NCBI RefSeq assembly: GCF_006861775.1
Contig: NZ_VDGG01000034.1
Coordinates: forward strand, 1 to 41,002
Source: Psychrobacillus soli
GTDB lineage: Bacteria > Bacillota > Bacilli > Bacillales_A > Planococcaceae
Direction of reading: 5' to 3'
Length of the DNA stretch: 41,002 nt
Part shown: positions 22,355-33,489 of the stretch, one piece after another
Layout: each line of letters begins with the position of its first letter
Position numbering within the stretch: position 1 is the first letter of the stretch
Position numbers and translations under genes: made by a program
The notes under the pieces: model-generated
What the model saw: the letters and a program-made list of their open reading frames with translations, nothing else
Databases searched by the model: none
What the model was told of the DNA's origin: nothing

Positions 22355-22918
22355 ATGACTGAAAAAAAAGATGGAATTGCAGAAGAAGTTGAAACTGAAA
22401 AGCTAGATGAACAAGAAGAAGTTACAACTGAAGAAGTAGTAGAAGAAGTAGAATTAGAAGTAGAGGAAGTAGATGAGCTAACGCTTGTCAAACAACAGTT
22501 AGAAGAAGAACAAAACAAAGCGATTCGTTTACGAGCAGATTTTGAAAACTATAAACGTCGAGTTCAATTAGACAAAGAAGCGGATTACAAATACCGTGCG
22601 CAGTCTGTTTTATCGGATATTTTACCAGTGTTAGATAACTTTGAACGTGCTTTAGCTGTCGAAACGACTTCGGAAGAAGCTGCATCATTAGCTAAAGGAG
22701 TAGAAATGGTTTATCGCTCTTTACTAGATGCAGTATCCAAAGAAGGACTTGAACCAATTGAAGCAGAAGGCGTTCCATTCGATCCGAATTTTCATCAAGC
22801 AGTTATGCAAGAAAAAGATGACTCAAAAGATTCTGGTATCGTGCTTCAAGAACTACAAAAAGGGTATAAGTTAAAAGATAGAATTTTAAGACCATCTATG
22901 GTTAAAGTTAACGAATAA
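22355..22918 (+). CDS. grpE: Nucleotide exchange factor GrpE
   Basis: A 187-residue DnaK co-chaperone that drives ADP release. A very acidic, Glu/Val-rich N-terminal region (about 1-45) leads into the long dimerising coiled coil, and the C-terminal beta domain carries GVEMVYRSLLDAVSKEG and GYKLKDRILRPSMVKV. The ATG at 22355 has AAAGGAGAG 9-10 nt upstream; the in-frame ATG at 22286 lies within hrcA without a site. It has 16 nt to hrcA and 50 nt to dnaK. Confidence 0.97.
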   Translation: MTEKKDGIAEEVETEKLDEQEEVTTEEVVEEVELEVEEVDELTLVKQQLEEEQNKAIRLRADFENYKRRVQLDKEADYKYRAQSVLSDILPVLDNFERALAVETTSEEAASLAKGVEMVYRSLLDAVSKEGLEPIEAEGVPFDPNFHQAVMQEKDDSKDSGIVLQELQKGYKLKDRILRPSMVKVNE

Positions 22919-22956
22919 ACTTAATTTAAAAATAATTAAATGCACTTTATATTTAG

Positions 22957-24798
<1,842 letters not shown>

Positions 24799-24819
24799 TT
24801 AGTAAGTTAGTCGGTAACG

Positions 24820-24852
24820 AAAAGTCAAAGACCGTATTCGGCTTTGGCTTTT
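24820..24852 (+). terminator. Imperfect hairpin between dnaK and dnaJ, possible attenuator
   Basis: AAAAG-T-CAAAG-A-CCG (24820-24834) pairs with CGG-C-TTTG-G-CTTTT (24839-24852), with small mismatches, and ends in TTTTC. Lying inside the operon, it could lower expression of dnaJ relative to dnaK. Confidence 0.55.
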
Positions 24853-24927
24853 CTTACTGTTTAGACGTAGAAAATTATACGTGTTACAATATTCATTATG
24901 TGTAGGTAGAGAGCAGGAGAGTGAACA

Positions 24928-26040
24928 ATGGATAAACGTGATTATTATGAAGTGCTAGGAGTTTCCAAAAGTGCTTCTCAAGATGAAATTAAAAAAGCGT
25001 ATCGTAAACTATCAAAACAATATCACCCGGATATTAACAAAGCAGCGGACGCTGATGTAAAGTTCAAAGAAATTTCGGAAGCATATGAAGTATTAAGTGA
25101 TGAACAAAAACGTGCGCAATACGATCAATTTGGTCATGCCGGTCCTAACCAAGGCTTTGGTGGTGGAGATGGTTTTGGATTTGAAGATATCTTTAGTTCT
25201 TTTTTTGGCGGAGGCGGTGGTGCTAGAAGACGTGACCCGAACGCACCTCGAAAAGGGAATGATCTTCAATATTCGATGACGATTGAATTTGAAGAAGCTG
25301 TTTTTGGAAAAGAAAAAGAAATTGACGTTGCAAAAGAAGAGACTTGTGATACATGTACTGGAACTGGTGCTAAACCAGGAACGCATCCGGAAAAATGTAC
25401 GCATTGTAATGGTCATGGTCAGGTAAATGTGACACAAGATACACCATTTGGTCGCATCCAAACGAAACGTGCGTGTCATCATTGTGAAGGAACCGGGAAA
25501 ATGATTAAAGACAAATGTACGACTTGTCATGGTAAAGGTACTGTAAACAAACGCAAAAAAATTAAAGTGACAATTCCAGCAGGTGTGGACGATGGTCAAC
25601 AACTACGTGTAAGCGGTCAAGGAGAACCAGGCATAAATGGTGGGCCAGCGGGTGACTTATACATTGTATTCCGCGTAAAAGCAGATCCAAGATTTGAACG
25701 AGACGGCGACGATATATATTACGAGTTACCACTAACGTATGCGCAAGCAGCACTTGGAGACGAAATCGAAGTTCCTACAGTGCAAGGGAAAGTGAAACTA
25801 AAAGTTCCTGCGGGTACGCAATCCCAAACAACATTCCGTCTAAAAGGAAAAGGGGTAAAAAACGTACATGGATACGGTACCGGGGATCAACATGTTGTAG
25901 TGAAAGTAATCACACCGAAGAAGTTAACAGAAAAACAAAAACAATTACTTCGTGAATTTGCAGAAATTAGCGGGGATATTCCAGAAGAGCAAGGCAGTTC
26001 ATTATTTGATAAAATCAAAAGAACGATAAAAGGCGAATAA
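24928..26040 (+). CDS. dnaJ: Chaperone protein DnaJ (type A Hsp40)
   Basis: A 370-residue co-chaperone that delivers substrates to DnaK and stimulates its ATPase. It has a J domain with HPD at 33-35, a Gly/Phe-rich region (about 70-97), and a zinc domain with four CxxCxGxG repeats ([32 protein letters not shown]), followed by two beta-barrel substrate domains. AGGAGAG precedes the ATG. It is separated from dnaK by 129 nt containing a terminator-like hairpin and is tightly followed by prmA. Confidence 0.98.
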   Translation: MDKRDYYEVLGVSKSASQDEIKKAYRKLSKQYHPDINKAADADVKFKEISEAYEVLSDEQKRAQYDQFGHAGPNQGFGGGDGFGFEDIFSSFFGGGGGARRRDPNAPRKGNDLQYSMTIEFEEAVFGKEKEIDVAKEETCDTCTGTGAKPGTHPEKCTHCNGHGQVNVTQDTPFGRIQTKRACHHCEGTGKMIKDKCTTCHGKGTVNKRKKIKVTIPAGVDDGQQLRVSGQGEPGINGGPAGDLYIVFRVKADPRFERDGDDIYYELPLTYAQAALGDEIEVPTVQGKVKLKVPAGTQSQTTFRLKGKGVKNVHGYGTGDQHVVVKVITPKKLTEKQKQLLREFAEISGDIPEEQGSSLFDKIKRTIKGE

Positions 26041-26054
26041 AGGAGTTGGAGCAA

Positions 26055-26999
26055 GTGAAATGGTCTGAACTATCCATTCATACTACAAATGAAGCAGTGG
26101 AAGCAATTAGTAATATTTTGCATGAGGCTGGTGCTAGTGGAGTAGTTATTGAAGATTCAGAAGAGTTATTAAGAGAAAGAGAAGATGTATTTGGTGAAAT
26201 TTATAGCTTAAATCCAGATGATTTCCCTGTAGACGGTGTTCGAGTAAAAGCTTATTTAGCGGAAACTAGCTTTCTACTGGAAACGGTAGAAGAGATCAAA
26301 CTTGCGATTAACAACTTACAAAACTTTAATATCGACCTTGGGCATAATCGTGTAACTGTACAAGAGGTAGATGAAGAAGATTGGGCTACTGCTTGGAAAA
26401 AATATTACCATCCGGTGAAAATCTCGAATCGTTTTACAATCGTACCAACTTGGGAAGACTATGAGCGAGTAAATACAGATGAACTAATCATCGAACTAGA
26501 TCCTGGTATGGCTTTTGGAACGGGTACGCATCCGACTACTGTTATGTGTTTGCAAGCACTTGAAAAAACAGTGCAACCGGCATGTAGCGTAATTGATGTA
26601 GGAACTGGTTCTGGCGTCCTTTCCATTGGAGCTGCAAAATTAGGTGCTGCTTCTATTCATGCGCTGGATTTAGACGAAGTAGCCGTTCAATCGGCCAAAG
26701 AAAATATCGCATTAAATAAAGTAGAAGATGTTGTTCAAGTAACACATGGTAATCTGCTAGACAATGTGAACGAACAAGCAGATATCGTCGTTGCGAATAT
26801 ATTAGCTGAAATTATTATGACATTTACAAATGATGCTTATTCCATTGTAAAAGATGGCGGCCTATTTATCACGTCCGGTATTATTGCAACGAAAAAAGAG
26901 GATGTTCGTAGTTCCTTACAACAAGCTGGATTTGAAATCGAGGAAGTTATGATGATGGAAGATTGGGTAACAATTATTTCAAGAAAGCCTGTTCAGTAA
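26055..26999 (+). CDS. prmA: Ribosomal protein L11 methyltransferase
   Basis: A 314-residue SAM-dependent enzyme that methylates L11. It has an N-terminal substrate-recognition domain ([16 protein letters not shown]), a linker with [11 protein letters not shown], and a Rossmann domain with [16 protein letters not shown] and [12 protein letters not shown], plus NILAEII as motif IV. The GTG at 26055 is chosen because AGGAG (26041-26045) is 9 nt upstream and homologues begin MKWSE; the TTG at 26046 abuts the site. It continues the dnaJ operon, as in B. subtilis. Confidence 0.95.
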   Translation: MKWSELSIHTTNEAVEAISNILHEAGASGVVIEDSEELLREREDVFGEIYSLNPDDFPVDGVRVKAYLAETSFLLETVEEIKLAINNLQNFNIDLGHNRVTVQEVDEEDWATAWKKYYHPVKISNRFTIVPTWEDYERVNTDELIIELDPGMAFGTGTHPTTVMCLQALEKTVQPACSVIDVGTGSGVLSIGAAKLGAASIHALDLDEVAVQSAKENIALNKVEDVVQVTHGNLLDNVNEQADIVVANILAEIIMTFTNDAYSIVKDGGLFITSGIIATKKEDVRSSLQQAGFEIEEVMMMEDWVTIISRKPVQ

Positions 27000-27009
27000 G
27001 GAGACTGTC

Positions 27010-27750
27010 ATGCAACGTTATTTTACAAATGAACTTATAGAGGAAAATAATACGGTGACGATTACAGGTGAGGATGCGCATCATATGATTCAAGTGATGC
27101 GCATGTCTCCTGGGGATGACGTATATGTAGTTGCGAATAACCAAACGTATACAATGACAATTGTAGAGGGAACCGCTAAATCTGTTTTGCTAATAATAAA
27201 AGAAACTCATGAGCAAACGAATGAAATGCCAATAAAAGTTTCCATCGTTTGTGGTCTTCCAAAAGGTGATAAACTGGAATTGATCACCCAAAAAGCGACG
27301 GAGCTAGGGATGCATACACTTTATCCATTTGAAGCAAAGCGTTCTATCGTAAAATGGGACAAGCAAAAAAATGAGAAAAAAATTGCTCGCTTACAAAAAA
27401 TCGCGAAAGAAGCTGCGGAACAATCTCACCGTTCCTTTATCCCGCAAATACATAACCCCATCTCCTTACAAAATCTTATAGAGATTTCCAAATCGTATGA
27501 TGTTAAATTTGTTGCAGATGAGGAAGATGCAAAACTTTCTGAACGAAAAAAGTTTGCTGACCAACTAAAAAAAGTGTATGATAAACAATCGATACTAATC
27601 GTCTTTGGCCCAGAAGGTGGGCTCGATAGACAGGAAGTAAAACTTCTATTAGAACATGATTTTCAACCCATAGCACTTGGGCCAAGGATACTACGAACAG
27701 AAACAGCACCGTTATATGCGCTTGCTGCAATTTCCTATGAATATGAATGA
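27010..27750 (+). CDS. rsmE: 16S rRNA (uracil(1498)-N(3))-methyltransferase
   Basis: A 246-residue SPOUT methyltransferase modifying U1498 in helix 44 of 16S rRNA. An N-terminal PUA-like domain (MQRYFT, GEDAHHMIQVMRM) is followed by the knotted SAM-binding fold with FGPEGGLDRQEV and LGPRILRTETAPLYAL. AAGGAGACTG precedes the ATG, 10 nt after prmA. It forms a ribosome-modification trio with prmA and mtaB behind the chaperone genes. Confidence 0.95.
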   Translation: MQRYFTNELIEENNTVTITGEDAHHMIQVMRMSPGDDVYVVANNQTYTMTIVEGTAKSVLLIIKETHEQTNEMPIKVSIVCGLPKGDKLELITQKATELGMHTLYPFEAKRSIVKWDKQKNEKKIARLQKIAKEAAEQSHRSFIPQIHNPISLQNLIEISKSYDVKFVADEEDAKLSERKKFADQLKKVYDKQSILIVFGPEGGLDRQEVKLLLEHDFQPIALGPRILRTETAPLYALAAISYEYE

Positions 27751-27765
27751 AAGAGGTGTAAGGAC

Positions 27766-29106
27766 TTGTCATCCGTTGCATTCCATACATTAGGCTGTAA
27801 AGTTAACCACTATGAAACAGAGGCTATATGGCAATTATTTAAAGAAAATGGCTATGACCGCACTGAATTTGAAAAACAATCAGATGTATATGTGATTAAT
27901 ACATGTACCGTAACAAACACTGGCGATAAAAAAAGTCGCCAAGTGATTCGACGTGCTATTCGTCAAAATCCAGATGCTGTAATTTGTGTAACAGGTTGTT
28001 ATGCGCAAACTTCTCCCGCTGAAATTATGGCGATTCCAGGAGTAGATATTGTAGTAGGAACACAAGAACGTACGAAAATGCTTGATTATATTGAACAGTA
28101 TAAAACAGAGCGTATGCCGATTAATGCGGTTGGGAATATTATGAAAAATCGAGTATACGAAGAGTTGGACGTTCCTGCTTTTACGGATCGTACGCGTGCA
28201 TCATTGAAAATTCAAGAAGGCTGTAACAACTTCTGTACTTTTTGTATTATTCCGTGGGCTCGGGGGTTAATGCGTTCCAGAGATCCAGAAGAAGTAGTGA
28301 GACAAGCACAGCAATTAGTAGATGCTGGTTATTTTGAAATCGTTCTAACTGGTATTCATACAGGTGGATACGGAGAAGATTTAAAAGATTATAATTTAGC
28401 ACAGCTTTTAAGAGATATCGAATCGAAAGTAAAAGGTTTAAAACGACTACGTATTAGTTCGATTGAAGCGAGTCAATTATCCGATGAAGTAATCGACGTT
28501 TTAAGAGATTCTAAAATTGTTGTGAGACATTTACATATTCCGATTCAATCTGGTTCCGATACTGTATTAAAAAGAATGCGTAGAAAATATACGATGGAGT
28601 TTTTTGCGAATCGATTAGACCGATTAAGAGAAGCACTTCCTGATTTGTCCATTACATCGGATGTAATTGTCGGTTTTCCAGGTGAAACAGAAGAAGAATT
28701 TATGGAAACGTTTAACTTTATTCATGACCAAAAGTTCTCAGAGCTTCATGTTTTCCCTTATTCAAAACGAACTGGTACACCTGCAGCGAGAATGGACAAT
28801 CAAGTAGATGAAGAGATAAAGAATGAACGTGTTCATCGATTAATTACATTGAATGATCAATTAGCGGCTGAGTATGCATCCCGTTTTGAAGGGGAAGTAT
28901 TAGAAATTATCCCAGAAGAAAAATATAAATTAGATCCTGCTAGTGATTTATATGAAGGATATACAGATAACTATTTGAAAGTAGTCATTCCTGGTACGGA
29001 AGAGTTAATTGGAAAACTAGTGCGTGTGAAAATAATAAAAGCTGGTTATCCATACAATGACGGGCAATTTGTTCGTGTGCTTGAAGATGTAGAGGAACTA
29101 GTCTAA
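27766..29106 (+). CDS. mtaB: tRNA (N6-L-threonylcarbamoyladenosine(37)-C2)-methylthiotransferase
   Basis: A 446-residue radical SAM enzyme of the MiaB/MtaB family (YqeV in B. subtilis), converting t6A37 to ms2t6A in tRNAs. The N-terminal UPF0004 domain holds three cluster cysteines (C11, C47, C78), the radical SAM cluster is C153-x3-C157-x2-C160, and a C-terminal TRAM domain follows (EVLEIIPEEK to VKIIKAGYP). It starts at TTG with AGAGGTG upstream. A strong terminator closes the long operon. Confidence 0.94.
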   Translation: MSSVAFHTLGCKVNHYETEAIWQLFKENGYDRTEFEKQSDVYVINTCTVTNTGDKKSRQVIRRAIRQNPDAVICVTGCYAQTSPAEIMAIPGVDIVVGTQERTKMLDYIEQYKTERMPINAVGNIMKNRVYEELDVPAFTDRTRASLKIQEGCNNFCTFCIIPWARGLMRSRDPEEVVRQAQQLVDAGYFEIVLTGIHTGGYGEDLKDYNLAQLLRDIESKVKGLKRLRISSIEASQLSDEVIDVLRDSKIVVRHLHIPIQSGSDTVLKRMRRKYTMEFFANRLDRLREALPDLSITSDVIVGFPGETEEEFMETFNFIHDQKFSELHVFPYSKRTGTPAARMDNQVDEEIKNERVHRLITLNDQLAAEYASRFEGEVLEIIPEEKYKLDPASDLYEGYTDNYLKVVIPGTEELIGKLVRVKIIKAGYPYNDGQFVRVLEDVEELV

Positions 29107-29138
29107 GTCAGTGAGAAGAATCTCACTGGCTTTTTTTT
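29107..29138 (+). terminator. mtaB / heat-shock operon terminator
   Basis: GTCAGTGAGA (29107-29116) pairs with TCTCACTGGC (29121-29130; one G-U pair), loop AGAA, followed by eight T. Confidence 0.93.
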
Positions 29139-29190
29139 AGATTATCCATTATGATAAAGAGGTACGTACAACTCGGAAGGAGATTATAAA

Positions 29191-29862
29191 ATGACTCAAA
29201 ATATTGCGGCATTAATCGACCATACATTATTAAAACAAGATGCGACTAAAAGTCAAATTGAAAAACTTTGTGAGGAAGCAAAAACCTATACATTTGCATC
29301 TGTTTGTGTAAATCCAACTTGGGTCAGTGTCAGTGCGGATCTATTGAAAGGTTCACCAGTAAAAGTTTGTACAGTAATTGGCTTTCCACTTGGAGCAAGT
29401 ACATCGGCTGTAAAAGCATTTGAAACGACAAATGCCATTGAAAACGGTGCGGAAGAAATCGATATGGTAATAAACGTAGGTGCTTTAAAAGATCAAGATT
29501 ATAACTTTGTGCAAAAAGATATCGAAGCTGTAGTGGAAGCTGCAAAAGGAAAAGCTATCGTGAAAGTTATTTTAGAAACTTGCTTATTAACGGACGAAGA
29601 AATTTTAAGAGCAAGTGAAATTTCAAAACTTGCTGGAGCAGATTTTGTGAAGACTTCCACAGGTTTTTCTACAGGCGGAGCGACGGTTCATGCAGTAAAG
29701 TTAATGCGCAGCGCTGTTGGCCCAGAACTTGGTGTAAAAGCATCCGGTGGTGTTCGGAGTTTGGCTGATCTACAAGGAATGGTAGCTGCTGGAGCAACAA
29801 GAATCGGTGCAAGCTCAGGTGTAGAAATTGTCCAAGGCTTAGAAAGTGAATCCGATTATTAA
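29191..29862 (+). CDS. deoC: Deoxyribose-phosphate aldolase
   Basis: A 223-residue class I aldolase splitting deoxyribose 5-phosphate into acetaldehyde and glyceraldehyde 3-phosphate in deoxynucleoside catabolism. The Schiff-base lysine is K154 in DFVKTSTGF, and D91 (EIDMVINVG) and K125 (VKVILET) complete the active site. A strong AAGGAG site precedes the ATG. It is monocistronic, between the mtaB terminator and the rpsU promoter. In B. subtilis deoC is in a nucleoside operon elsewhere, so its place here is lineage-specific; cdd, a related salvage gene, lies 9 kb downstream. Confidence 0.96.
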   Translation: MTQNIAALIDHTLLKQDATKSQIEKLCEEAKTYTFASVCVNPTWVSVSADLLKGSPVKVCTVIGFPLGASTSAVKAFETTNAIENGAEEIDMVINVGALKDQDYNFVQKDIEAVVEAAKGKAIVKVILETCLLTDEEILRASEISKLAGADFVKTSTGFSTGGATVHAVKLMRSAVGPELGVKASGGVRSLADLQGMVAAGATRIGASSGVEIVQGLESESDY

Positions 29863-29876
29863 TTTAAGTCAAAGTA

Positions 29877-29905
29877 TTGACCAGAATGAAAGTATACGGT
29901 ATAAT
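29877..29905 (+). promoter_or_regulatory. Strong sigma-A promoter of rpsU
   Basis: TTGACC (29877-29882) and TATAAT (29900-29905) are exactly 17 nt apart. The transcribed leader then holds a small hairpin, ACATAAC (29914-29920) with GTTATGT (29926-29932), before the rpsU ribosome site. Confidence 0.85.
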
Positions 29906-29965
29906 TTTTTAGTACATAACACTAGGTTATGTGCTTGACGTGTGTTCGGAGGGAGGGAAAAAGAG

Positions 29966-30139
29966 ATGTCAAAAACTGTCGTTCGTAAAAACGAATCGCT
30001 TGAAGATGCTCTTCGCCGCTTCAAACGTACTGTATCTAAAAGTGGTACAATTCAAGAGGTAAGAAAGCGCGAGTTTTATGAAAAACCAAGCGTGAAACGT
30101 AAAAAGAAATCTGAAGCTGCCCGTAAACGTAAATTCTAA
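29966..30139 (+). CDS. rpsU: 30S ribosomal protein S21
   Basis: A 57-residue basic protein, identical in plan to B. subtilis S21: [20 protein letters not shown] at the N-terminus and a lysine/arginine tail ending ARKRKF. It helps mRNA base pair with 16S rRNA at initiation. The ATG at 29966 has GGAGGGAGGG upstream and matches homologues; the in-frame start at 29942 adds residues absent from the family. A decayed copy of its 3' end follows at about 30162-30232. Confidence 0.97.
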   Translation: MSKTVVRKNESLEDALRRFKRTVSKSGTIQEVRKREFYEKPSVKRKKKSEAARKRKF

Positions 30140-30161
30140 TTAATTGAAATTTACAAAGCTT

Positions 30162-30232
30162 CAAAGCTGAGGTTTCTAAAACCCAAGCGTGAAACGTAAA
30201 AAGAAATCAAAAGATGCTCGTTAACGTAAGTG
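30162..30232 (+). pseudogene. Decayed duplicate of the rpsU 3' end
   Basis: Bases 30183-30208 are identical to 30086-30111 within rpsU (26 nt). Weaker similarity extends upstream to about 30162 and downstream to about 30232, where GCTCGTTAACGTAAG parallels GCCCGTAAACGTAAA and turns a Lys codon into TAA. In the rpsU frame the copy reads [13 protein letters not shown] and then stop, with TAA also just before the exact block. There is no start or ribosome site. Confidence 0.85.
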
Positions 30233-30298
30233 GTATTTTTATCCCAACCATCCCTACGTTCAAAACACGTACTTTATGATTAACATTTACAATTATGT

Positions 30299-30332
30299 AA
30301 ACCGAGAAAATTTATTTTCTCGGTTTATTTTC
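30299..30332 (+). terminator. rpsU terminator
   Basis: AAACCGAGAAAA (30299-30310) and TTTTCTCGGTTT (30315-30326) form a perfect 12-bp stem with a TTTA loop, followed by ATTTTC. Confidence 0.88.
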
Positions 30333-30401
30333 ATTTTATGAAACTTTTATTGTTCTCATCCGTAAACAGTAGTATACATATAGTAGAAGGGAGGTTTAAG
30401 G

Positions 30402-31727
30402 ATGAACTTGTCTCGGTACATTATTTCTTTCTGTTTATTGTTGTTCTCATTTTTCATGGTTGTACCTTCTTTTACTGCCGATACACCGACTGTTTATAAA
30501 ATTCCAGTCCATAAAGAAGTGGAAAAAGGCTTGTACGCTTTTTTGAAGAGATCTATTAATGAAGCTGAAGAGGCAAAAGCAGATGCAATTATATTTGAAT
30601 TGAATACACCAGGTGGCTTTGTAGATTCAGCGGAGAAAATTTCTAACTTGCTTGACTCTACTTCCATTCGAAAAATAGCTTTTATTAATACGGAAGCGTT
30701 ATCTGCTGGGGCATATTTAGCGCTACATACCGATGAAATTTATATGTCTCCTAATGGAACAATCGGTGCAGCAGCAGTAATAGATAATAGTGGCAATACA
30801 GCAGACGAAAAAGCAAACAGTGCATGGAAAGCGAAGATGATTAATGCAGCACAGCGCACTGGAAAAGATCCCAAATATGCACAGGCAATGGCGGACGACA
30901 CTGTGGATTTACCACAATACAGAGCGCCTGTGGGGAAATTATTGACACTCACTTCATCAGAAGCTTTGGAAGTGGAGTATTCAAAAGGAACTGTGGATTC
31001 GTTTGAGGAATTATTGGCAAAGACAAATCTGGTGAATGCGAAAGTCGTAGAAACAGAAGAGACATTTTTGGAATCGGTTGCACGATTTATTACGCATCCA
31101 ATTATTGTGCCGATATTATTATCTATTGCAAGTTTAGGGTTGATAGTTGAACTGTACTCTCCAGGATTTGGGGTTGCGGGTACGATGGGACTTATCTCAA
31201 TCGGGCTTTTCTTTTTCGGGCATCTAGTTGCTGGTCTTGCAGGCTATGAAACGATTATTATTTTTGTAATCGGAGTTCTATTAATAATTGCTGAATTCTT
31301 CTTGCCTGGAGGAATTAGTGGTATATTAGGTGCAGCTGCTATTATTTTTAGTATAATACTAGCAGGAGGCAATATTGTGCAAATGAGTATTGCTGTATTA
31401 ATTGCTTTAACAGTAGCTATAGTGGGAATGGTGATTATTATGAAGTTCTTTGGAAAACAGATGAAAGCATTAAACAAGATTATCTTGTCTGATGCTACAA
31501 CGACGGAGCAAGGATATGTGTCCAATGAAAATCGAATAGATTTAATTGGTAAAGTGGCCATTACAATGACTGCCCTTAGACCGTCTGGAACTATACGTAT
31601 CGACAATGAGCGAATCGATGCAGTATCTGATGGTAGTTTTGTTGCGAAGGATAAACATGTTACAATTATTAAAGTAGAAGGCTCTCGTATAGTTGTACGA
31701 GAAGTCGTGGAAGGGGAGAAAGAATAA
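30402..31727 (+). CDS. NfeD-family membrane serine protease (YqeZ-like)
   Basis: A 441-residue protein with a signal/anchor helix (about 5-24), a ClpP-class Ser/Lys protease domain ([15 protein letters not shown] near 66-80; nucleophile S101 in ALSAGAYLA), four or more membrane helices (about 225-350) and a C-terminal OB-fold NfeD domain ([18 protein letters not shown]). NfeD proteins are almost always paired with a stomatin/flotillin-like gene, here floA, which overlaps by one base. They act together in membrane microdomains. AGGGAGG precedes the ATG. B. subtilis YqeZ is the positional equivalent. Confidence 0.92.
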   Translation: MNLSRYIISFCLLLFSFFMVVPSFTADTPTVYKIPVHKEVEKGLYAFLKRSINEAEEAKADAIIFELNTPGGFVDSAEKISNLLDSTSIRKIAFINTEALSAGAYLALHTDEIYMSPNGTIGAAAVIDNSGNTADEKANSAWKAKMINAAQRTGKDPKYAQAMADDTVDLPQYRAPVGKLLTLTSSEALEVEYSKGTVDSFEELLAKTNLVNAKVVETEETFLESVARFITHPIIVPILLSIASLGLIVELYSPGFGVAGTMGLISIGLFFFGHLVAGLAGYETIIIFVIGVLLIIAEFFLPGGISGILGAAAIIFSIILAGGNIVQMSIAVLIALTVAIVGMVIIMKFFGKQMKALNKIILSDATTTEQGYVSNENRIDLIGKVAITMTALRPSGTIRIDNERIDAVSDGSFVAKDKHVTIIKVEGSRIVVREVVEGEKE

Positions 31728-32731
31728 TGGCACTTACTGGAAGTACGATTGGATTAATAGTAATTATCGTTTTAGCATTTATATTGCTATCGGTGTTCTT
31801 CACGTTTTTCCCAATTACACTATGGATTTCAGCTTTAGCGGCGGGAGTAAAAATTAGTATCTTTACACTTGTAGGGATGAGGTTGCGTCGAGTAATTCCA
31901 TCACGTATTGTTAATCCTCTTATTAAAGCACATAAAGCAGGATTAAAAGTAGCAATTAATCAATTAGAAAGTCATTATTTAGCAGGTGGTAACGTAGACC
32001 GCGTCGTAAACGCACTTATTGCTGCACACCGTGCAAATATTGAACTAACATTTGAACGAGCTGCAGCGATCGATCTAGCAGGTCGAGATGTACTAGAAGC
32101 GGTGCAAATGTCTGTAAACCCGAAAGTAATTGAAACACCATTTATCGCCGGTGTTGCGATGAACGGGATTGAAGTAAAAGCGAAAGCGCGTATTACGGTT
32201 CGTGCCAATATCGACCGTTTAGTCGGTGGTGCGGGTGAAGAAACAATTGTTGCCCGTGTTGGTGAAGGAATTATTTCAACAATCGGATCGAGTACTAGCC
32301 ATGAACGCGTGCTTGAGAACCCGGATTTAATTTCTCAAACCGTGTTAGCCAAAGGATTAGACTCAGGTACGGCATTTGAAATTCTATCGATTGATATTGC
32401 GGACGTTGATATAGGTAAAAATATCGGGGCAGAACTACAAACAGAGCAAGCGGAAGCGGATAAGAAAATCGCACAAGCTAAAGCAGAAGAACGACGTGCA
32501 ATGGCCGTAGCCTCTGAACAAGAGATGAAAGCGAAAGTAGTAGAAATGCGTTCAAAAGTAGTGGAAGCAGAGGCAGAAGTACCACTTGCGATGGCTGAGG
32601 CATTAAGAGAAGGAAATATTGGTGTGATGGATTATATGAACTATAAAAACATCCAAGCGGACACTAGTATGAGAGACTCCATTAGTAAAGTTGGAGGAGA
32701 TAAACCTTCCACTGAAGAGTTGAAAGACTAG
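31727..32731 (+). CDS. floA: Flotillin-like protein FloA
   Basis: A 334-residue SPFH/flotillin-like scaffold protein (YqfA in B. subtilis) organising functional membrane microdomains. An N-terminal hairpin or pair of hydrophobic segments (about 8-52) anchors it. A PHB-like domain follows (about 60-240; [49 protein letters not shown]), then an Ala/Glu-rich coiled coil ([20 protein letters not shown]). The start overlaps the NfeD-gene stop (TAATG), so the two are translationally coupled. Confidence 0.95.
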   Translation: MALTGSTIGLIVIIVLAFILLSVFFTFFPITLWISALAAGVKISIFTLVGMRLRRVIPSRIVNPLIKAHKAGLKVAINQLESHYLAGGNVDRVVNALIAAHRANIELTFERAAAIDLAGRDVLEAVQMSVNPKVIETPFIAGVAMNGIEVKAKARITVRANIDRLVGGAGEETIVARVGEGIISTIGSSTSHERVLENPDLISQTVLAKGLDSGTAFEILSIDIADVDIGKNIGAELQTEQAEADKKIAQAKAEERRAMAVASEQEMKAKVVEMRSKVVEAEAEVPLAMAEALREGNIGVMDYMNYKNIQADTSMRDSISKVGGDKPSTEELKD

Positions 32732-32761
32732 TCTAAAACCGCGGAAAGGAGGTCTTTCTCC

Positions 32762-33199
32762 TTGGAATCATTAATTATTTTCGTTATCATTGGTATTATT
32801 AGCGCATTGTTTGGCAAAAAAAAACCGGAGCAAAAAAATGCTCCAAAACAGGTCAAAAAAGTTTCACCACAAAAACCTTTTGCTGAAAATCCGTTTAAAA
32901 ATTTAGGAGAATTAGCAAAAGAGTTTAAACAGCAACAACAGGCGGAACTGGAACGTAGAATGCCGGTTATGAAGGAAGAACCGGTTGTTGCGGTACCAGT
33001 GGAAAAAGCGCAGCGTGAAGTAAGTCGCAATCAAGGTGTGCCAAGATCTTCTGGACGATTGTCTGTATACCAAGGAAATAGACCAGATGTGAATGCTACA
33101 AAACCAGTGATAGCGGGCGTATTACCGGAGACGAAGGATGAACTTGTCCGAGCTATTATTTTGTCTGAAATATTAGCGCCACCAAAATCCAAAAGATAA
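32762..33199 (+). CDS. Unrecognised single-span membrane protein downstream of floA
   Basis: A 145-residue protein that I cannot place in a named family. It has an N-terminal membrane helix (about 2-17, SLIIFVIIGIISALFG), then a Lys/Pro-rich stretch (GKKKPEQK..KQVKK), a Gln/Glu-rich helix (LAKEFKQQQQAELERR) and a conserved-looking C-terminus (DELVRAIILSEILAPPKSKR). It starts at TTG with a perfect AAAGGAGGT 8-9 nt upstream and ends at a strong terminator, so it belongs to the nfeD-floA unit. The layout suggests a cytoplasmic partner of the NfeD/FloA microdomain pair (inference). B. subtilis has the unrelated small yqfB here. Confidence 0.82.
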   Translation: MESLIIFVIIGIISALFGKKKPEQKNAPKQVKKVSPQKPFAENPFKNLGELAKEFKQQQQAELERRMPVMKEEPVVAVPVEKAQREVSRNQGVPRSSGRLSVYQGNRPDVNATKPVIAGVLPETKDELVRAIILSEILAPPKSKR

Positions 33200-33206
33200 C
33201 TCATGA

Positions 33207-33250
33207 ACACCCCCTTACATGCATAAATTCATGTAAAGGGGTGTTTTTTA
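33207..33250 (+). terminator. Terminator of the nfeD-floA unit
   Basis: ACACCCC-C-TTACATG (33207-33221) pairs with CATGTAA-A-GGGGTGT (33230-33244), one internal mismatch, loop CATAAATT, followed by TTTTTA. The GTG proposed as start of the next gene lies in its right arm. Confidence 0.88.
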
Positions 33251-33489
33251 TAAAACAGTTATTTCCACTCCACGCGAGTATTATGATTGATAATTTTAGT
33301 GACATTATTTTAGATTACGAAATAACCCTTCTTAAGTTAAATGAAAATAGCATAGTATGTTCTTACGATCATTATTTATTAGAAATTAATGCCGATAGCT
33401 TACAAATAAAATCGCTATCGGCTGGCAGGCTACATTTAACTGTGGAACAACTTAACTTTTTTAATTTAACTAGGAAGGATCGTACTTAA
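33241..33489 (+). CDS. yqfC: YabP/YqfC-family sporulation protein (start uncertain)
   Basis: A small protein of up to 82 residues, mostly beta-strand forming. Its pattern (IILDYEITLLKLNENSIVCSYD, then LLEINADSLQIKSL and LTVEQLNFF) fits the YabP/YqfC family, and the immediate overlap with yqfD supports it; in B. subtilis yqfC-yqfD is expressed by sigma-E during sporulation. The start is unclear: the GTG at 33241 lies in the terminator stem with its purine tract directly attached, and the ATG at 33283 has no site and would drop residues (FPLHASIM) that seem to align with family members. Confidence 0.72.
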   Translation: MFFIKQLFPLHASIMIDNFSDIILDYEITLLKLNENSIVCSYDHYLLEINADSLQIKSLSAGRLHLTVEQLNFFNLTRKDRT

